In this document: piece after piece, positions 1 through 8,503 of the stretch | How the letters are laid out: every line of letters begins with the position of its first letter | Numbering within the stretch: position 1 is the first letter of the stretch | Assembly: GCA_002493005.1 (NCBI GenBank) | Contig: DKXL01000025.1 | Coordinates: forward strand, 1-32,675 | Length of the DNA: 32,675 nucleotides | Direction of reading: 5' to 3' | Source of the DNA: Ruminococcaceae bacterium UBA7127 | GTDB taxonomy: Bacteria; Bacillota; Clostridia; Oscillospirales; Acutalibacteraceae | The notes under the pieces: generated by a model | What the model was told of the DNA's origin: nothing | Databases searched by the model: none | The model's input: the letters and a program-made list of their open reading frames with translations, nothing else | Translations under genes and position numbers: made by a program

Positions 1-1251
1 TGTACTTAAAGGATAACACTCCAAAAATATGGTAATTATACTGCCGGATTTTTTAGGTATTTTTTCAATAAGTTTTGACCCCCAAGGGTAGAGATAACGA
101 ACCCAGACAAGTCCCAAAAATCCCCATATCAAAGCGTACATAAGATTGGTACGGCCGTCTATGTTAAACGGTGTGTTGCTGTAATCCCAGGATACAGTAC
201 CAAATAAAATCTCCTGAAACCATGAGCAAAAATATTCAAAAGAAGCGCCTACAACCGCACTGATTGCAAAAATTAAGGTATCGCTGAGTTTGTATAGTTT
301 GTAAAGAACTGCTGTCAAAAAACAAGCTCCGCCGCCGTAAACAGGAATAAACGGACCGTATACCATACCTACGCGCACCTCAAAGTGTCCTTCGGCAAAA
401 AGCGCCCACACTGTTTCAAAAACTGTACCGAGAAATGAGCCGATAATAAACAAATAGAATAACTTTGTAAAGCAAAAGCCAAAGGCAAACGGCTTTTCCT
501 CCTCATTTTCAAATTCCTGAGAATATTCCTTTTTGTTATCTTCCTTTATCTCTTCAATTTTGTCGCCAATCTCTTTGACGTAGTCCATATATGTTAATCC
601 CGGAAATGCATGAGCAAGGCGCTTGCGCAGAATGTTTGCAGTAAAAAGTCTGTTGTAGTTTTCCTCTAAGGTTGCAATCTCTTGCTCGGAAGCACCCTTG
701 TCGAGTAGTTCAGAGATGTTCTTAAGCTTTTTTATTTTTCCAAGTAATCTAAGGGTTGTTACTACAGAAAACACGTAATCAATCAATATCCAGGCACACA
801 AGGACAAAACAATAATAAGGCTCAGCCAAAACGGAATCAGCTCTATTGCCGTTGTGAGCACTGGAATAATTGCTACAACCAGCATAACTCCGATAATTCC
901 AAGCAACAGCGCATAAGGAAGCGTTATAAAGCTGCCCATATTAAGCGGTGCAGAAGAAAAATCCCAAGGCTTGAACTTGAGCAGCTTATAAGTAACTAAT
1001 CCTATTAACACCAAAATCAGTGACATAACTACTGCCGAGCCTATAAACAGAATAATTTTATTATGTTCAAACGGCTTCATTACAAGATAACAAATTGTTG
1101 CGCACAAGCCGTATGTGGTACAAAAAGGCGAAGTAAGAAAACCATTGTTGGAAAAACGTTTTTCCAACAATATTGAACGCAGAGCTTCAATTATCCATCC
1201 AAAAAATGAAAACAACACGAAATACCACAAATAATTGAGAAAGACTTGCAT
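1..1251 (-). CDS. CmpB-type putative ABC-transporter membrane protein, C-terminus beyond window edge
   Basis: Open frame of 417 codons running off the left edge, read from the minus strand. ATG at 1251 is preceded by a strong AAGGAGGGG ribosome site. The protein has two copies of the same membrane module. The first (residues ~1-165) has the WYFVLFSFFGWIIEAL helix and the motif GFLTSPFCTTYG. The second (from ~255) has FVVF-like helices with GMVYGPFIPVYGGGA and later SWDYSNTPFNIDGRTNL. A charged linker rich in Glu and Lys (about residues 185-245) separates them. These motifs fit the family annotated as putative ABC-transporter type IV (CmpB, PF06541), common in Clostridia; its substrate is not known to me. 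The gene starts 17 nt after the terminator hairpin of the SPFH/NfeD operon, so it is either read through or has a promoter I cannot see. Confidence 0.8.
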   Translation of the reverse strand, partial: MQVFLNYLWYFVLFSFFGWIIEALRSILLEKRFSNNGFLTSPFCTTYGLCATICYLVMKPFEHNKIILFIGSAVVMSLILVLIGLVTYKLLKFKPWDFSSAPLNMGSFITLPYALLLGIIGVMLVVAIIPVLTTAIELIPFWLSLIIVLSLCAWILIDYVFSVVTTLRLLGKIKKLKNISELLDKGASEQEIATLEENYNRLFTANILRKRLAHAFPGLTYMDYVKEIGDKIEEIKEDNKKEYSQEFENEEEKPFAFGFCFTKLFYLFIIGSFLGTVFETVWALFAEGHFEVRVGMVYGPFIPVYGGGACFLTAVLYKLYKLSDTLIFAISAVVGASFEYFCSWFQEILFGTVSWDYSNTPFNIDGRTNLMYALIWGFLGLVWVRYLYPWGSKLIEKIPKKSGSIITIFLECYPLST

Positions 1252-1267
1252 ATTTCCCCTCCTTATC

Positions 1268-1303
1268 TAAAAAAACTAAATGGGCGCAGTAACTTGCGCC
1301 CAT
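1268..1303 (-). terminator. Rho-independent terminator of the NfeD/SPFH operon
   Basis: Perfect 9-bp stem ATGGGCGCA / TGCGCCCAT with a 6-nt loop. On the minus strand it is followed by a T-rich tract with a run of seven T. It lies just after the SPFH stop codon and just before the ribosome site of the CmpB-type gene. Confidence 0.8.
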
Positions 1304-1317
1304 AAATTTATACTAAA

Positions 1318-2232
1318 TTATACTTTTGGTGCGTCACCATTCCATATTTCCTTTATTGACGCTATATTTCCGGCAAGCCCCTGAATATCAGACGGTATAA
1401 TAATCTTAGTTGCCTTGCCGTCGGCAGCCCTGCCAAATGCCTCAAGCGACTTGAGCTGAATAACCTGATTATTTGGTGCTGCTTCGTTGAGCATCTTTAG
1501 AGCATCGGCATTTGCCTTTTGAACTGTCAAAATAGCCTCAGCCTCACCCTGTGCCTCTCGGATTTTTTGTTCCTTGACAGCGTCTGCCTTTAGAATTGCT
1601 GACTCTTTCATACCCTCTGCAACAAGAATCTGACTGCGTTTTTCACCCTCGGCATCAAGAATTCTTGCACGGCGCTCACGCTCTGCCTTCATCTGCTTTT
1701 CCATTGCATCCTGAATTTCACGAGGCGGCAAAATATTTTTGAGTTCAACACGGATAACCTTGATGCCCCACGCATCGGTTGCTTCATCAAGAATAATTCT
1801 GATTTTATCGTTGATTGTGTCACGAGATGTGAGTGTATTATCAAGTTCAAGGTCACCGATGATGTTACGCAGCGTTGTAGCTGTTAAATTTTCGATTGCG
1901 CTGAGCGGGCGCTCAACACCGTAGGTGTAAAGCTTTGGGTCTGTAATTTCAAAGTAAACTACCGTATCAATCTGCATTGTAACGTTATCTCTTGTGATAA
2001 CCGGCTGCGGAGGAAAGTCTACAACCTGCTCTTTTAGTGATACTCTCTTTGAAATTTTGTCAACAAAAGGTATCTTTACATGAAGTCCTGTTCCCCATGT
2101 TGCTGTATATGCACCGAGTCGCTCGATAACATATGCATGAGCCTGAGGTACTATCTTAATGTTTCCGATAATAATTACGAGAAGAATAAATATAATGATT
2201 CCCATAATGATAAAACCAAATACTCCGTCCAT
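1318..2232 (-). CDS. SPFH/Band 7 (stomatin/prohibitin-like) membrane protein
   Basis: Protein of 304 residues. An N-terminal transmembrane helix (residues ~5-27) is followed by an SPFH/Band 7 domain containing VPQAHAYVIERLGAY, FPPQPVITRDNV and DTVVYFEITDP. After this comes a charged coiled coil rich in Glu, Ala and Lys (about 175-245) with the ERRARILDAEGEKR pattern typical of stomatin-like and QmcA-type proteins. Such proteins form oligomeric rings in membrane microdomains and often act with an NfeD partner. The partner is encoded directly upstream, 11 nt away, which supports a shared operon. The start is set by an AAGGAG site 8 nt before ATG. A membrane-organising or quality-control role is inferred from the family; nothing here shows a specific client. 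Confidence 0.93.
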   Translation of the reverse strand: MDGVFGFIIMGIIIFILLVIIIGNIKIVPQAHAYVIERLGAYTATWGTGLHVKIPFVDKISKRVSLKEQVVDFPPQPVITRDNVTMQIDTVVYFEITDPKLYTYGVERPLSAIENLTATTLRNIIGDLELDNTLTSRDTINDKIRIILDEATDAWGIKVIRVELKNILPPREIQDAMEKQMKAERERRARILDAEGEKRSQILVAEGMKESAILKADAVKEQKIREAQGEAEAILTVQKANADALKMLNEAAPNNQVIQLKSLEAFGRAADGKATKIIIPSDIQGLAGNIASIKEIWNGDAPKV

Positions 2233-2243
2233 AATAAATCTCC

Positions 2244-2681
2244 TTACTTCAATGGTTCTACTATAAGTTTTACGCCCTCGATTGAAAGCACAGTAACCTT
2301 AGTATCTTTTTTAATTGGGGCAACCCCCGATTTTACCGACCAGATTTCTCTGTCAACCTTTACCTGACCGATAGAATTAATATCGTTAATATCACAAAGC
2401 ATTATACCGGTTTTGCCGATTAATCTGTCTGCGTTTGTGCTTACGACTCCGCGCGATTTTTTGAATTTTTTGACAAGCGGTCTTGTAACAATCAATGCTA
2501 CAAGCGAAACCACAAGAAATACTGCCGACTGAATAGGAATCGAGTCGGTAAATATTGTTGTAATTGCCGCACAAACTGCACCTATCACAAACCAAATTGA
2601 TACAAGTTGGGATGTAAATGCTTCACAGAAAATCATAATTACTGCAAAACCAAGCCAAATAAAAGGCATATACTGCTCCAT
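2244..2681 (-). CDS. NfeD-like membrane protein
   Basis: Protein of 145 residues from ATG at 2681. The frame stays open upstream to 2828 but that extension runs through the promoter, and a purine-rich AAAGGGTGGTG site precedes the internal ATG, so the shorter form is chosen. Three hydrophobic segments lie within residues ~5-65. A C-terminal soluble part (about 80-145) has GKTGIMLCDI, GQVKVDREIWSV and DTKVTVLSIEGVKLIVEP. This is the OB-fold layout of NfeD proteins, which partner SPFH proteins. The SPFH gene follows at 11 nt, matching the conserved nfeD-SPFH pair. The length fits the short class without the ClpP-like protease domain. Confidence 0.88.
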   Translation of the reverse strand: MEQYMPFIWLGFAVIMIFCEAFTSQLVSIWFVIGAVCAAITTIFTDSIPIQSAVFLVVSLVALIVTRPLVKKFKKSRGVVSTNADRLIGKTGIMLCDINDINSIGQVKVDREIWSVKSGVAPIKKDTKVTVLSIEGVKLIVEPLK

Positions 2682-2703
2682 AAAAACACCACCCTTTTGC
2701 ACA

Positions 2704-2732
2704 ATTTTATCACAACAACAATTTTTAGTCAA
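2704..2732 (-). promoter_or_regulatory. SigA-type promoter for the NfeD/SPFH operon
   Basis: On the minus strand TTGACT-N17-TAAAAT, ending about 22 bp before the NfeD start codon. The spacing is ideal and both boxes are close to consensus. Confidence 0.75.
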
Positions 2733-2771
2733 TTTATTTTTGCATAAAAGATAAATATTTCTTTTATTGTA

Positions 2772-2780
2772 TGCTATAAT
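2772..2780 (+). promoter_or_regulatory. Extended -10 promoter for the DUF4364 gene
   Basis: TGCTATAAT is a full extended -10 element (TGnTATAAT) located 32 bp before the ATG at 2813. No good -35 box is seen, as is usual for extended -10 promoters. It lies back to back with the NfeD promoter. Confidence 0.6.
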
Positions 2781-2812
2781 TATCTTGATATTAATAAAAG
2801 CAGGTGAATAAT

Positions 2813-3406
2813 ATGGCTTTTGATACATTTGATGAGGGAATTACTCCGGGCGGAATAAGAAGCAAGAATGAAATTAAAACATTGATTTGTTATTTATTTA
2901 ATTCTGTAAAAGAAAATATGGATAAAGATATGGTTGTGCAGGCAATACTCAAACAAGGTCTTGCAAACTATTTTGAAACAACATCAGCATTTGATGATTT
3001 GGTAACAAACGGCAACCTGATTAAGTCGAGCGAAAACAGCAATTCTTATTATCTTAGCGAAAACGGAATTATTATATCTAACCAGCTTGACAGCACACTT
3101 GCGTATTCGGTAAAAGAAAAAGCGCTTGACTGTGCACTGAAACTTCTTGCCGAAAAAAAGACGGCAAGAGAAAATACTGTTGAAATTACAAAAACTGATA
3201 ACGGATACACTGTTGACTGTACTATATCAGGCGGTGACCTTGAACTGTTTTCGTTCAGGCTTTATGCTCCGCAAATGGAACAGGCTCTTATTATTAAGAA
3301 AAACTTTCTTGATGACCCGGGCAAGGTGTATAAGGTAATGCTCGCGCTTATGACTAAAGATAAAGACAGCGTAGGCGAAGCACTTGAAGAATTGTATGGT
3401 GTATAA
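2813..3406 (+). CDS. DUF4364 family protein
   Basis: Protein of 197 residues. An in-frame GTG lies 9 nt upstream (2804), but it overlaps the AGGTG ribosome site, so ATG at 2813 is preferred. The N-terminal half (~10-100) looks like a winged-helix fold: NEIKTLICYLF, then helices ending in FDDLVTNGNLIKSS and a wing with YYLSENG. The C-terminal half is alpha/beta, ending in EALEELYGV. The pattern fits DUF4364, a Firmicutes family of unknown function with predicted DNA-binding character. There are no membrane segments or signal peptide. It is a single gene on the plus strand, convergent with bofA, whose stop lies 4 nt away. A regulatory role is inferred from the fold only. Confidence 0.82.
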   Translation: MAFDTFDEGITPGGIRSKNEIKTLICYLFNSVKENMDKDMVVQAILKQGLANYFETTSAFDDLVTNGNLIKSSENSNSYYLSENGIIISNQLDSTLAYSVKEKALDCALKLLAEKKTARENTVEITKTDNGYTVDCTISGGDLELFSFRLYAPQMEQALIIKKNFLDDPGKVYKVMLALMTKDKDSVGEALEELYGV

Positions 3407-3409
3407 AAG

Positions 3410-3670
3410 TTAAAAAAACAGATTCAGCCCCAGCATTAATGTGACTCCCGGAATTCCGCCGATTACAGAAATCAAAATTGAAAGTAAGCTTATCGGCAAA
3501 AATACTCCTGTAAAATATCCGGAAATATTTACCGCAAGAAGTGTTAATGCTCCTGTAAGCATTGATATAAACGCCCGCCGCAACGGGCGTTTGTTTTTGC
3601 CTGCAAAATGAATTATTGCAAACACAATCAGAGTTCCGAATAAAATTGCTGCTATTCCCCACCATGGCAT
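3410..3670 (-). CDS. bofA: Pro-sigmaK processing inhibitor BofA family protein
   Basis: Protein of 86 residues, nearly all hydrophobic. There is an N-terminal transmembrane helix (residues ~4-23), a short basic patch NKRPLRR, a second helix, and the C-terminal signature LPISLLSILISVIGGIPGV typical of the BofA family (PF07441). In Bacillus, BofA sits in the outer forespore membrane and, with SpoIVFA, holds the SpoIVFB protease inactive until sigmaK is needed. Size and layout agree with BofA. The start codon follows two tandem copies of the 10-mer AGTTTATAGG and an AGGAGATG ribosome site. Its presence suggests an endospore-forming lineage. The upstream palindrome at 3710-3723 may belong to its control region. 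Confidence 0.82.
   Translation of the reverse strand: MPWWGIAAILFGTLIVFAIIHFAGKNKRPLRRAFISMLTGALTLLAVNISGYFTGVFLPISLLSILISVIGGIPGVTLMLGLNLFF
3569..3598 (+). terminator. Plus-strand terminator-like hairpin inside bofA
   Basis: AAACGCCCG / CGGGCGTTT forms a perfect 9-bp stem with a 6-nt loop, followed on the plus strand by GTTTTTG. It has the form of an intrinsic terminator for the convergent DUF4364 transcript, about 160 nt past its stop and inside the opposing bofA coding sequence. Confidence 0.55.
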
Positions 3671-3709
3671 ATAAACATCTCCTATAAACTCCTATAAACT
3701 TTTGCTGCA

Positions 3710-3723
3710 TCTGTATATACAGA
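3710..3723. repeat. 14-bp perfect palindrome upstream of bofA
   Basis: TCTGTATATACAGA is perfectly self-complementary and lies 40 bp before the bofA start codon. It could be an operator or overlap a -10 region (TATACAG on the minus strand). No regulator is assigned. Confidence 0.4.
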
Positions 3724-3752
3724 CTTCAAAATTCAAATATGTATCATAACGC

Positions 3753-3784
3753 AAAATAGACCATTGGGATGTCCCAATGGTCTA
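3753..3784 (-). terminator. Rho-independent terminator of secG
   Basis: A 13-bp perfect stem, TAGACCATTGGGA and its complement with a tight centre, is followed on the minus strand by TTTT. It is 30 bp past the secG stop codon. Confidence 0.88.
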
Positions 3785-3813
3785 TAATTATGCTTAAAAT
3801 TGTAAGATTATGC

Positions 3814-4065
3814 TTAGATTACATTGTATTTTGAAAGTATATTAAGTGCCAATACAAAAACAACGAACACAGCAGCAAAAAACTTTGTCCAACGTGAGAG
3901 AAAAGCATCGATTGAACGAGCCTTATTCTTTGAGAAATAAGAGTCGGCAACACCTGTAACGGCGCCGATACCCTGCTGATTACCCTCCTGAAGGATAATT
4001 ACAATAATGATAGCAACTGCAACGATAGCGAGCAATACGCCAAGAACTATGCCCCAAACGCCCAT
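3814..4065 (-). CDS. secG: Preprotein translocase subunit SecG
   Basis: Protein of 83 residues. An ATG 18 nt further upstream is in frame, but the GAAAGGAAG ribosome site lies between the two, so the second ATG (4065) is the likely start. Helix 1 (~3-25) is followed by the conserved loop LQEGNQQGIGAVTG, a polar stretch with SYFSKNKARSIDAFLSRWT, and helix 2 (~58-78). SecG binds the SecYE channel in the cytoplasmic membrane and assists SecA-driven protein export. Size and motif agree with the family. It is a single-gene unit with its own promoter and terminator; secG is often beside smpB or rnr in Firmicutes, but here it follows parC with a separate promoter. Confidence 0.93.
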   Translation of the reverse strand: MGVWGIVLGVLLAIVAVAIIIVIILQEGNQQGIGAVTGVADSYFSKNKARSIDAFLSRWTKFFAAVFVVFVLALNILSKYNVI

Positions 4066-4125
4066 TTTATATCTTCCTTTCATTTAGTAATAATTCTAAA
4101 ACAAAAATGCTTTAATAACTTATTT

Positions 4126-4154
4126 ATAATATCATACAATTATTATTTTTTCAA
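4126..4154 (-). promoter_or_regulatory. SigA-type promoter for secG
   Basis: On the minus strand TTGAAA-N17-TATTAT in an AT-rich gap, about 60 bp before the secG start codon. Confidence 0.6.
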
Positions 4155-4187
4155 TAGAATTTTAAAAAATTTTGTGAAAAAATAAAA

Positions 4188-6437
4188 TCAAATCAATGAT
4201 AACTGTTCTTCACCTTTATCATCACCGATAATTTCCTTGCCGAATGTCGGCATAGAATTAACTCTGTAACGGTTAAGATTAGCAAATGTGCCGTCCTTGT
4301 ACCGCTCAACAGAAAATAATCTTTCGCCTTTTTTGAGTCGCATAACTGCAACGCCCTGAGTTGAACGCGTAGTTTTTAGCGTAACTTTATTGTGGTCAAG
4401 CACCAGTGCTCTGCCGAGAGATGATTTAAGCAGAACATCTCTGTTTTCAAATTCCTCAGGAATATAGAGAATTCCTACAAGCGGTGACTTGTCTGAATAT
4501 GCTCCTGTAAGTTTTTTTCGATTGGTTTTGGTTGCATATGAATCAAGCGGAACTTTTGCAATCTTGCCGTTTTCAAAAGCAAACAAAACTATTCCCTTAT
4601 AATCCTTTGTTGCAATCATCTTGACAGCATTTTCGCCCTCATCCATACCGAGTTTTGCGGCAACATAGTCACCAAGCACACTTGTCTTGGTATCGGCAAA
4701 ATCAGAAGCCTTTGCTTTGTATACCTGAGCTTTGTCGGAAAAGAACAGCAAATCGCAGTTGTTAGAAAACTCAAGCTCCTGCACAATTTCATCGCCGTCC
4801 TTAAGTTTATGAGCACCGCTCATTCTGAGCGATTGAGGAGTAATTTTTTTGAAGTAACCCTCTTTTGTAAAGAACAATGTACATGCATAATCGGGAATTT
4901 CTTCAACCTCTTCTTCGTATTTTGCAACATCGTCATAAATAATAATGCTTTTACGGGGCTGACCGTATTTTTGCGCAATATCCTTTAGTTCTTTTACAAT
5001 AATTGTCTTAATTCTTGCTTTGCTTTTCAGAATATCATCAAGCTCTGCAATTTCCTGTTCAAGCTCCTCAATATCCTTGGTGCGCTTTAAAATGTATTCC
5101 CTGTTGAGATGTCTGAGCTTAATTTCTGCAACATATTCAGCCTGAATCTTGTCAATGCCAAAGCCAATCATAAGGTTTGGAACAACCTCAATCTCCTCGT
5201 CGGTTTCTCTGACAATCTTGATTGCTTTGTCAATATCAAGCAGAATTTTCTCAAGACCTTTTAATAAATGCAGTTTGTCAGCTTTTTTGTTTCTGTCAAA
5301 AAATGTTCTGCGCCTTACGCATTCAATTCTAAACGCAATCCACTCTTCAAGCAAAGCCTTAACGCCGAGAACCATTGGTATTCCGCCGATAAGAACATTA
5401 AAGTTGCAGGCATATGAATCTTCGAGAGTTGTAAAGCGGTAAAGCTTTGTCATAAGCTTGTCAGGGTCAACTCCGCGCTTTAAATCTATTGTGATTTTAA
5501 GACCGTCAATACCGGTTTCGTCACGAATATCTGAAATTTCCTTTACCTTGCCCTGCTTTACAAGGTCAATTATTTTTTCAATAATCACCTCACAGGTGGT
5601 AGTGCTCGGAATTGACAGCACATCAATGCAGTTTGCCGACTTGTCATATACGTACTTTGCACGCAGTTTTATACTTCCCTTGCCTGTTTCATACACTTGA
5701 TTAATTACATTTTCATCATAAATAATCTGACAACCGCCGATAAAATCAGGCGCAGGCAATGTTGATTTGATGTCGTGGTCGGGGTCACGAATAAGTGCCG
5801 CTGTGGTTTCGCAAATTTCTTTAAGATTAAATGAGCAGATATTTGACGCCATACCAACCGCGATACCTGTGTTTGCATTGACAAGAACTGTAGGAAAAGC
5901 AGCCGGCAAGAGCGACGGCTCTTTCATTGTGTTGTCATAGTTGTCAACAAAATCAACCGTATCCTTGTCAATATCCCTAAACAGCTCAGCGCAGATTGCA
6001 TCAAGTTTAGCCTCGGTGTAACGTGATGCAGCCCAAGCCATATCACGGCTGTAAAACTTACCGAAGTTGCCCTTTGAGTCAACGTACGGATGTAAAAGTG
6101 CCTCGTAACCACGCGAAAGCCGCACCATTGTGTCATAAATTGCAGAGTCACCATGAGGATTAAGCTTCATGGTAGCTCCCACTATGTTTGCCGATTTGGT
6201 TCGTCCGCCGTTTAAAAGTCCCATTTTATACATCATATAGAGTAATTTCCTGTGCGAAGGCTTAAAGCCGTCAATCTCAGGAATTGCACGGGACATAATA
6301 ACGCTCATTGCATACGGCATATAGTTTTCACGGATTGTGGAAACTATCGGCTGTTCAACAACCTCGCCTGCGCCGTTGATTACTCCGTGAGTTTTGGCGG
6401 CGGACGGTTTTTTTGCAGTTTTCTTTTTTGAAGCCAT
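4188..6437 (-). CDS. parC: Type II topoisomerase subunit A, topoisomerase IV (ParC)-like
   Basis: Protein of 749 residues with the GyrA/ParC fold. It cuts and rejoins DNA through Tyr140 in the AASRYTEAKL motif. The quinolone-determining region HGDSAIYD (~95-102) keeps Ser98 and Asp102, the usual sensitive-type residues. The winged-helix and tower regions are followed by a coiled coil (~420-480) and a C-terminal beta-pinwheel with repeated strands. No GyrA box of the QRRGGRG type is seen in the C-terminal domain, which argues for decatenating topoisomerase IV rather than gyrase. The N-terminus has a Lys/Ala-rich extension of about 25 residues. It is translated just after parE (16-nt gap) from a GGAGGTGG site. 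It is shorter than many ParC proteins (usually about 800). Confidence 0.88.
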   Translation of the reverse strand: MASKKKTAKKPSAAKTHGVINGAGEVVEQPIVSTIRENYMPYAMSVIMSRAIPEIDGFKPSHRKLLYMMYKMGLLNGGRTKSANIVGATMKLNPHGDSAIYDTMVRLSRGYEALLHPYVDSKGNFGKFYSRDMAWAASRYTEAKLDAICAELFRDIDKDTVDFVDNYDNTMKEPSLLPAAFPTVLVNANTGIAVGMASNICSFNLKEICETTAALIRDPDHDIKSTLPAPDFIGGCQIIYDENVINQVYETGKGSIKLRAKYVYDKSANCIDVLSIPSTTTCEVIIEKIIDLVKQGKVKEISDIRDETGIDGLKITIDLKRGVDPDKLMTKLYRFTTLEDSYACNFNVLIGGIPMVLGVKALLEEWIAFRIECVRRRTFFDRNKKADKLHLLKGLEKILLDIDKAIKIVRETDEEIEVVPNLMIGFGIDKIQAEYVAEIKLRHLNREYILKRTKDIEELEQEIAELDDILKSKARIKTIIVKELKDIAQKYGQPRKSIIIYDDVAKYEEEVEEIPDYACTLFFTKEGYFKKITPQSLRMSGAHKLKDGDEIVQELEFSNNCDLLFFSDKAQVYKAKASDFADTKTSVLGDYVAAKLGMDEGENAVKMIATKDYKGIVLFAFENGKIAKVPLDSYATKTNRKKLTGAYSDKSPLVGILYIPEEFENRDVLLKSSLGRALVLDHNKVTLKTTRSTQGVAVMRLKKGERLFSVERYKDGTFANLNRYRVNSMPTFGKEIIGDDKGEEQLSLI

Positions 6438-6453
6438 AAATTTCCACCTCCAA

Positions 6454-8439
6454 TCAGCTTACATCAAGGTTATCGACATATTCGTTTCCGTGTTCAACAA
6501 TATAATCTTTTCTGCCTTGCAGATTATCACCAAGCAAAATATTAAAAATTTCAGCAGTCTGAGCCGCATCATCGGGCATAACCTTAATCAGTCTGCGTGA
6601 CGACGGATTCATTGTTGTAAGATTCATCATATCGGGTTCGTTTTCGCCAAGACCTTTACTGCGCTGAATTGTGAATTTTTCGTTGCCGATTTCGCTGATG
6701 AACTTATCTTTTTCCGCCTCGTCATATGCAAAATACACATCGTTTTTGGATGTGATTTCGTAGAGCGGCGACTCGGCAATAAACACCTTGCCCTCCTCTA
6801 TAAGAGTCGGCGTAAGTCTGTACAGCATTGTCAAAAGCAGAGTTCTTATCTGAAAGCCGTCAACATCGGCATCTGTACACAGAATAACCTTGCTCCAACG
6901 CAGAGCGTTCATATCAAAGCTTGAAAGATTTTTGTTTGCCTTTGACTTGACTTCAACTCCGCATCCGAGAACCTTTAGCAGGTCTGTTATAATTTCGCTC
7001 TTAAATATTTTGTCATAATCAGCCTTAAGACAGTTAAGAATTTTACCTCGGATTGGCATAATAGCCTGGAAATCAGGGTCACGAGCCTGCTTGCAGGCAC
7101 CAAGAGCAGAGTCACCCTCCACTATAAACAGCTCACGCTCGGAAACATCCTTGCTACGACAGTCAACAAATTTTGCTACACGATTGGTAATATCAAGGTT
7201 GCCCGAAAGCTTTTTCTTGATATTAAGTCTTGTTTTTTCTGCATTTTCACGACTGCGCTTATTTACAAGCACCTGTTCGGCAATTTTTTCTGCCTCGAGC
7301 GGATTTTCTATAAAATATATCTCAAGACTTTTTCTAAGAAATGCTGTCATTGCATCCTGAATACCCTTGTTGGTAACAGCCTTTTTAGTTTGGTTTTCAT
7401 ATGACGATACACTTGAAAAGGAGGAAATTACGCAAACCAAGCTGTCCTCAACATCATCATATTTAATTTTGCTTTCTGTTTTGTTATATTTATTGTTTTG
7501 CTTCAGATAGCTGTCAATCTGATAAACAAACGCGTTTCTCACCGCTTTGTCAGGTGCACCTCCGTGCTCAAGCCAGCTTGAATTGTGGTAGTATTCCGTA
7601 AGATTAACCTTATTGGAGAATGCAACGGCTATGTCCATTTTACACTTGTATTCGGGTTTGTCGTCACGGTCACGAGTTTTACATTCGGTTTCCCAATGCT
7701 GAACAGTGGTCAGTCCCTGCTCGCCAATAACCTCGGCGGCATGGTCAACAACACCGTTTACATAGTTGTAAGTAGTAATATCAAATGATTTTCCGTTTTG
7801 ATTTCGGAAAACAAATTCAACGCCTGCATTTACAATCGCCTGACGTTTCATAATATCAAGAAAATATTCGGGTTGAATGTCAATATCCGTAAAAACCTCA
7901 AGATCTGGCTTCCAGTGAATTTTAGTGCCTGTGTCTTTTTTTGCATAGGGTTCTTTTTTAAGCTTACCGACTATCTCTCCCTTTTCAAAATGCAGAGTGT
8001 AGCGGTAGCCGTCACGGCGTACATCAACATCCATATACTCTGAGCTGTATTGTGTAGAGCAAAGTCCGAGTCCGTTCATACCGAGTGAAAATTCATAGTT
8101 TTCTCCCTCGTCGTTGTTATACTTGCCGCCTGCGTACATCTCGCAAAAAACAAGCTCCCAGTTATATTGTTGCTCAACCTCATTAAAATCAACAGGAATA
8201 CCTCTGCCGTGATCCTCTACCTCGATTGAACCGTCGGAATATCTTGTGACAGAGATTTTTTTGCCGTATCCCTCTCGTGCTTCATCAATAGAGTTTGACA
8301 AAATTTCAAACACAGAATGCTGACAGCCGTCAATGCCGTCCGAGCCAAATATTACAGCAGGACGCTTACGTACACGATCTGCGCCCTTGAGCGTTGTTAT
8401 GCTGGTATTATCATATTCGTTAGTTTTCTTTCTTGGCAT
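6454..8439 (-). CDS. parE: Type II topoisomerase subunit B, topoisomerase IV (ParE)-like
   Basis: Protein of 661 residues, the ATPase partner of the ParC-like subunit. The GHKL ATPase motifs are present: SNSIDEA (~48-54), HGRGIPV (~77-83) and a glycine loop MNGLGL (~121-126). The TOPRIM metal site has EGDSA (441-445) and DADVDG (523-528), and the C-terminal motif SKGLGENE is in place of the common YKGLGEM. The loop carrying the switch lysine, usually FEGQTKxKLGN, reads YENQTKKAVTNKG here, so this is a divergent branch of the family. The ribosome site before ATG is weak (AAAGGC). The gene follows uvrB by 64 nt on the same strand and is probably in the same transcript or has a weak internal promoter. 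Confidence 0.88.
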   Translation of the reverse strand: MPRKKTNEYDNTSITTLKGADRVRKRPAVIFGSDGIDGCQHSVFEILSNSIDEAREGYGKKISVTRYSDGSIEVEDHGRGIPVDFNEVEQQYNWELVFCEMYAGGKYNNDEGENYEFSLGMNGLGLCSTQYSSEYMDVDVRRDGYRYTLHFEKGEIVGKLKKEPYAKKDTGTKIHWKPDLEVFTDIDIQPEYFLDIMKRQAIVNAGVEFVFRNQNGKSFDITTYNYVNGVVDHAAEVIGEQGLTTVQHWETECKTRDRDDKPEYKCKMDIAVAFSNKVNLTEYYHNSSWLEHGGAPDKAVRNAFVYQIDSYLKQNNKYNKTESKIKYDDVEDSLVCVISSFSSVSSYENQTKKAVTNKGIQDAMTAFLRKSLEIYFIENPLEAEKIAEQVLVNKRSRENAEKTRLNIKKKLSGNLDITNRVAKFVDCRSKDVSERELFIVEGDSALGACKQARDPDFQAIMPIRGKILNCLKADYDKIFKSEIITDLLKVLGCGVEVKSKANKNLSSFDMNALRWSKVILCTDADVDGFQIRTLLLTMLYRLTPTLIEEGKVFIAESPLYEITSKNDVYFAYDEAEKDKFISEIGNEKFTIQRSKGLGENEPDMMNLTTMNPSSRRLIKVMPDDAAQTAEIFNILLGDNLQGRKDYIVEHGNEYVDNLDVS

Positions 8440-8503
8440 TTTTATTTTCGCAGCCTTTCTGCCTCAAAATTGGTACTGAGCTAACAATTTTATAAGCTAT
8501 ATT

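Noticed and set aside
2682..2828. N-terminal extension of the NfeD-like protein
   Set aside because: It would cover the promoter TTGACT-N17-TAAAAT and lacks a ribosome site; the internal ATG at 2681 has one.
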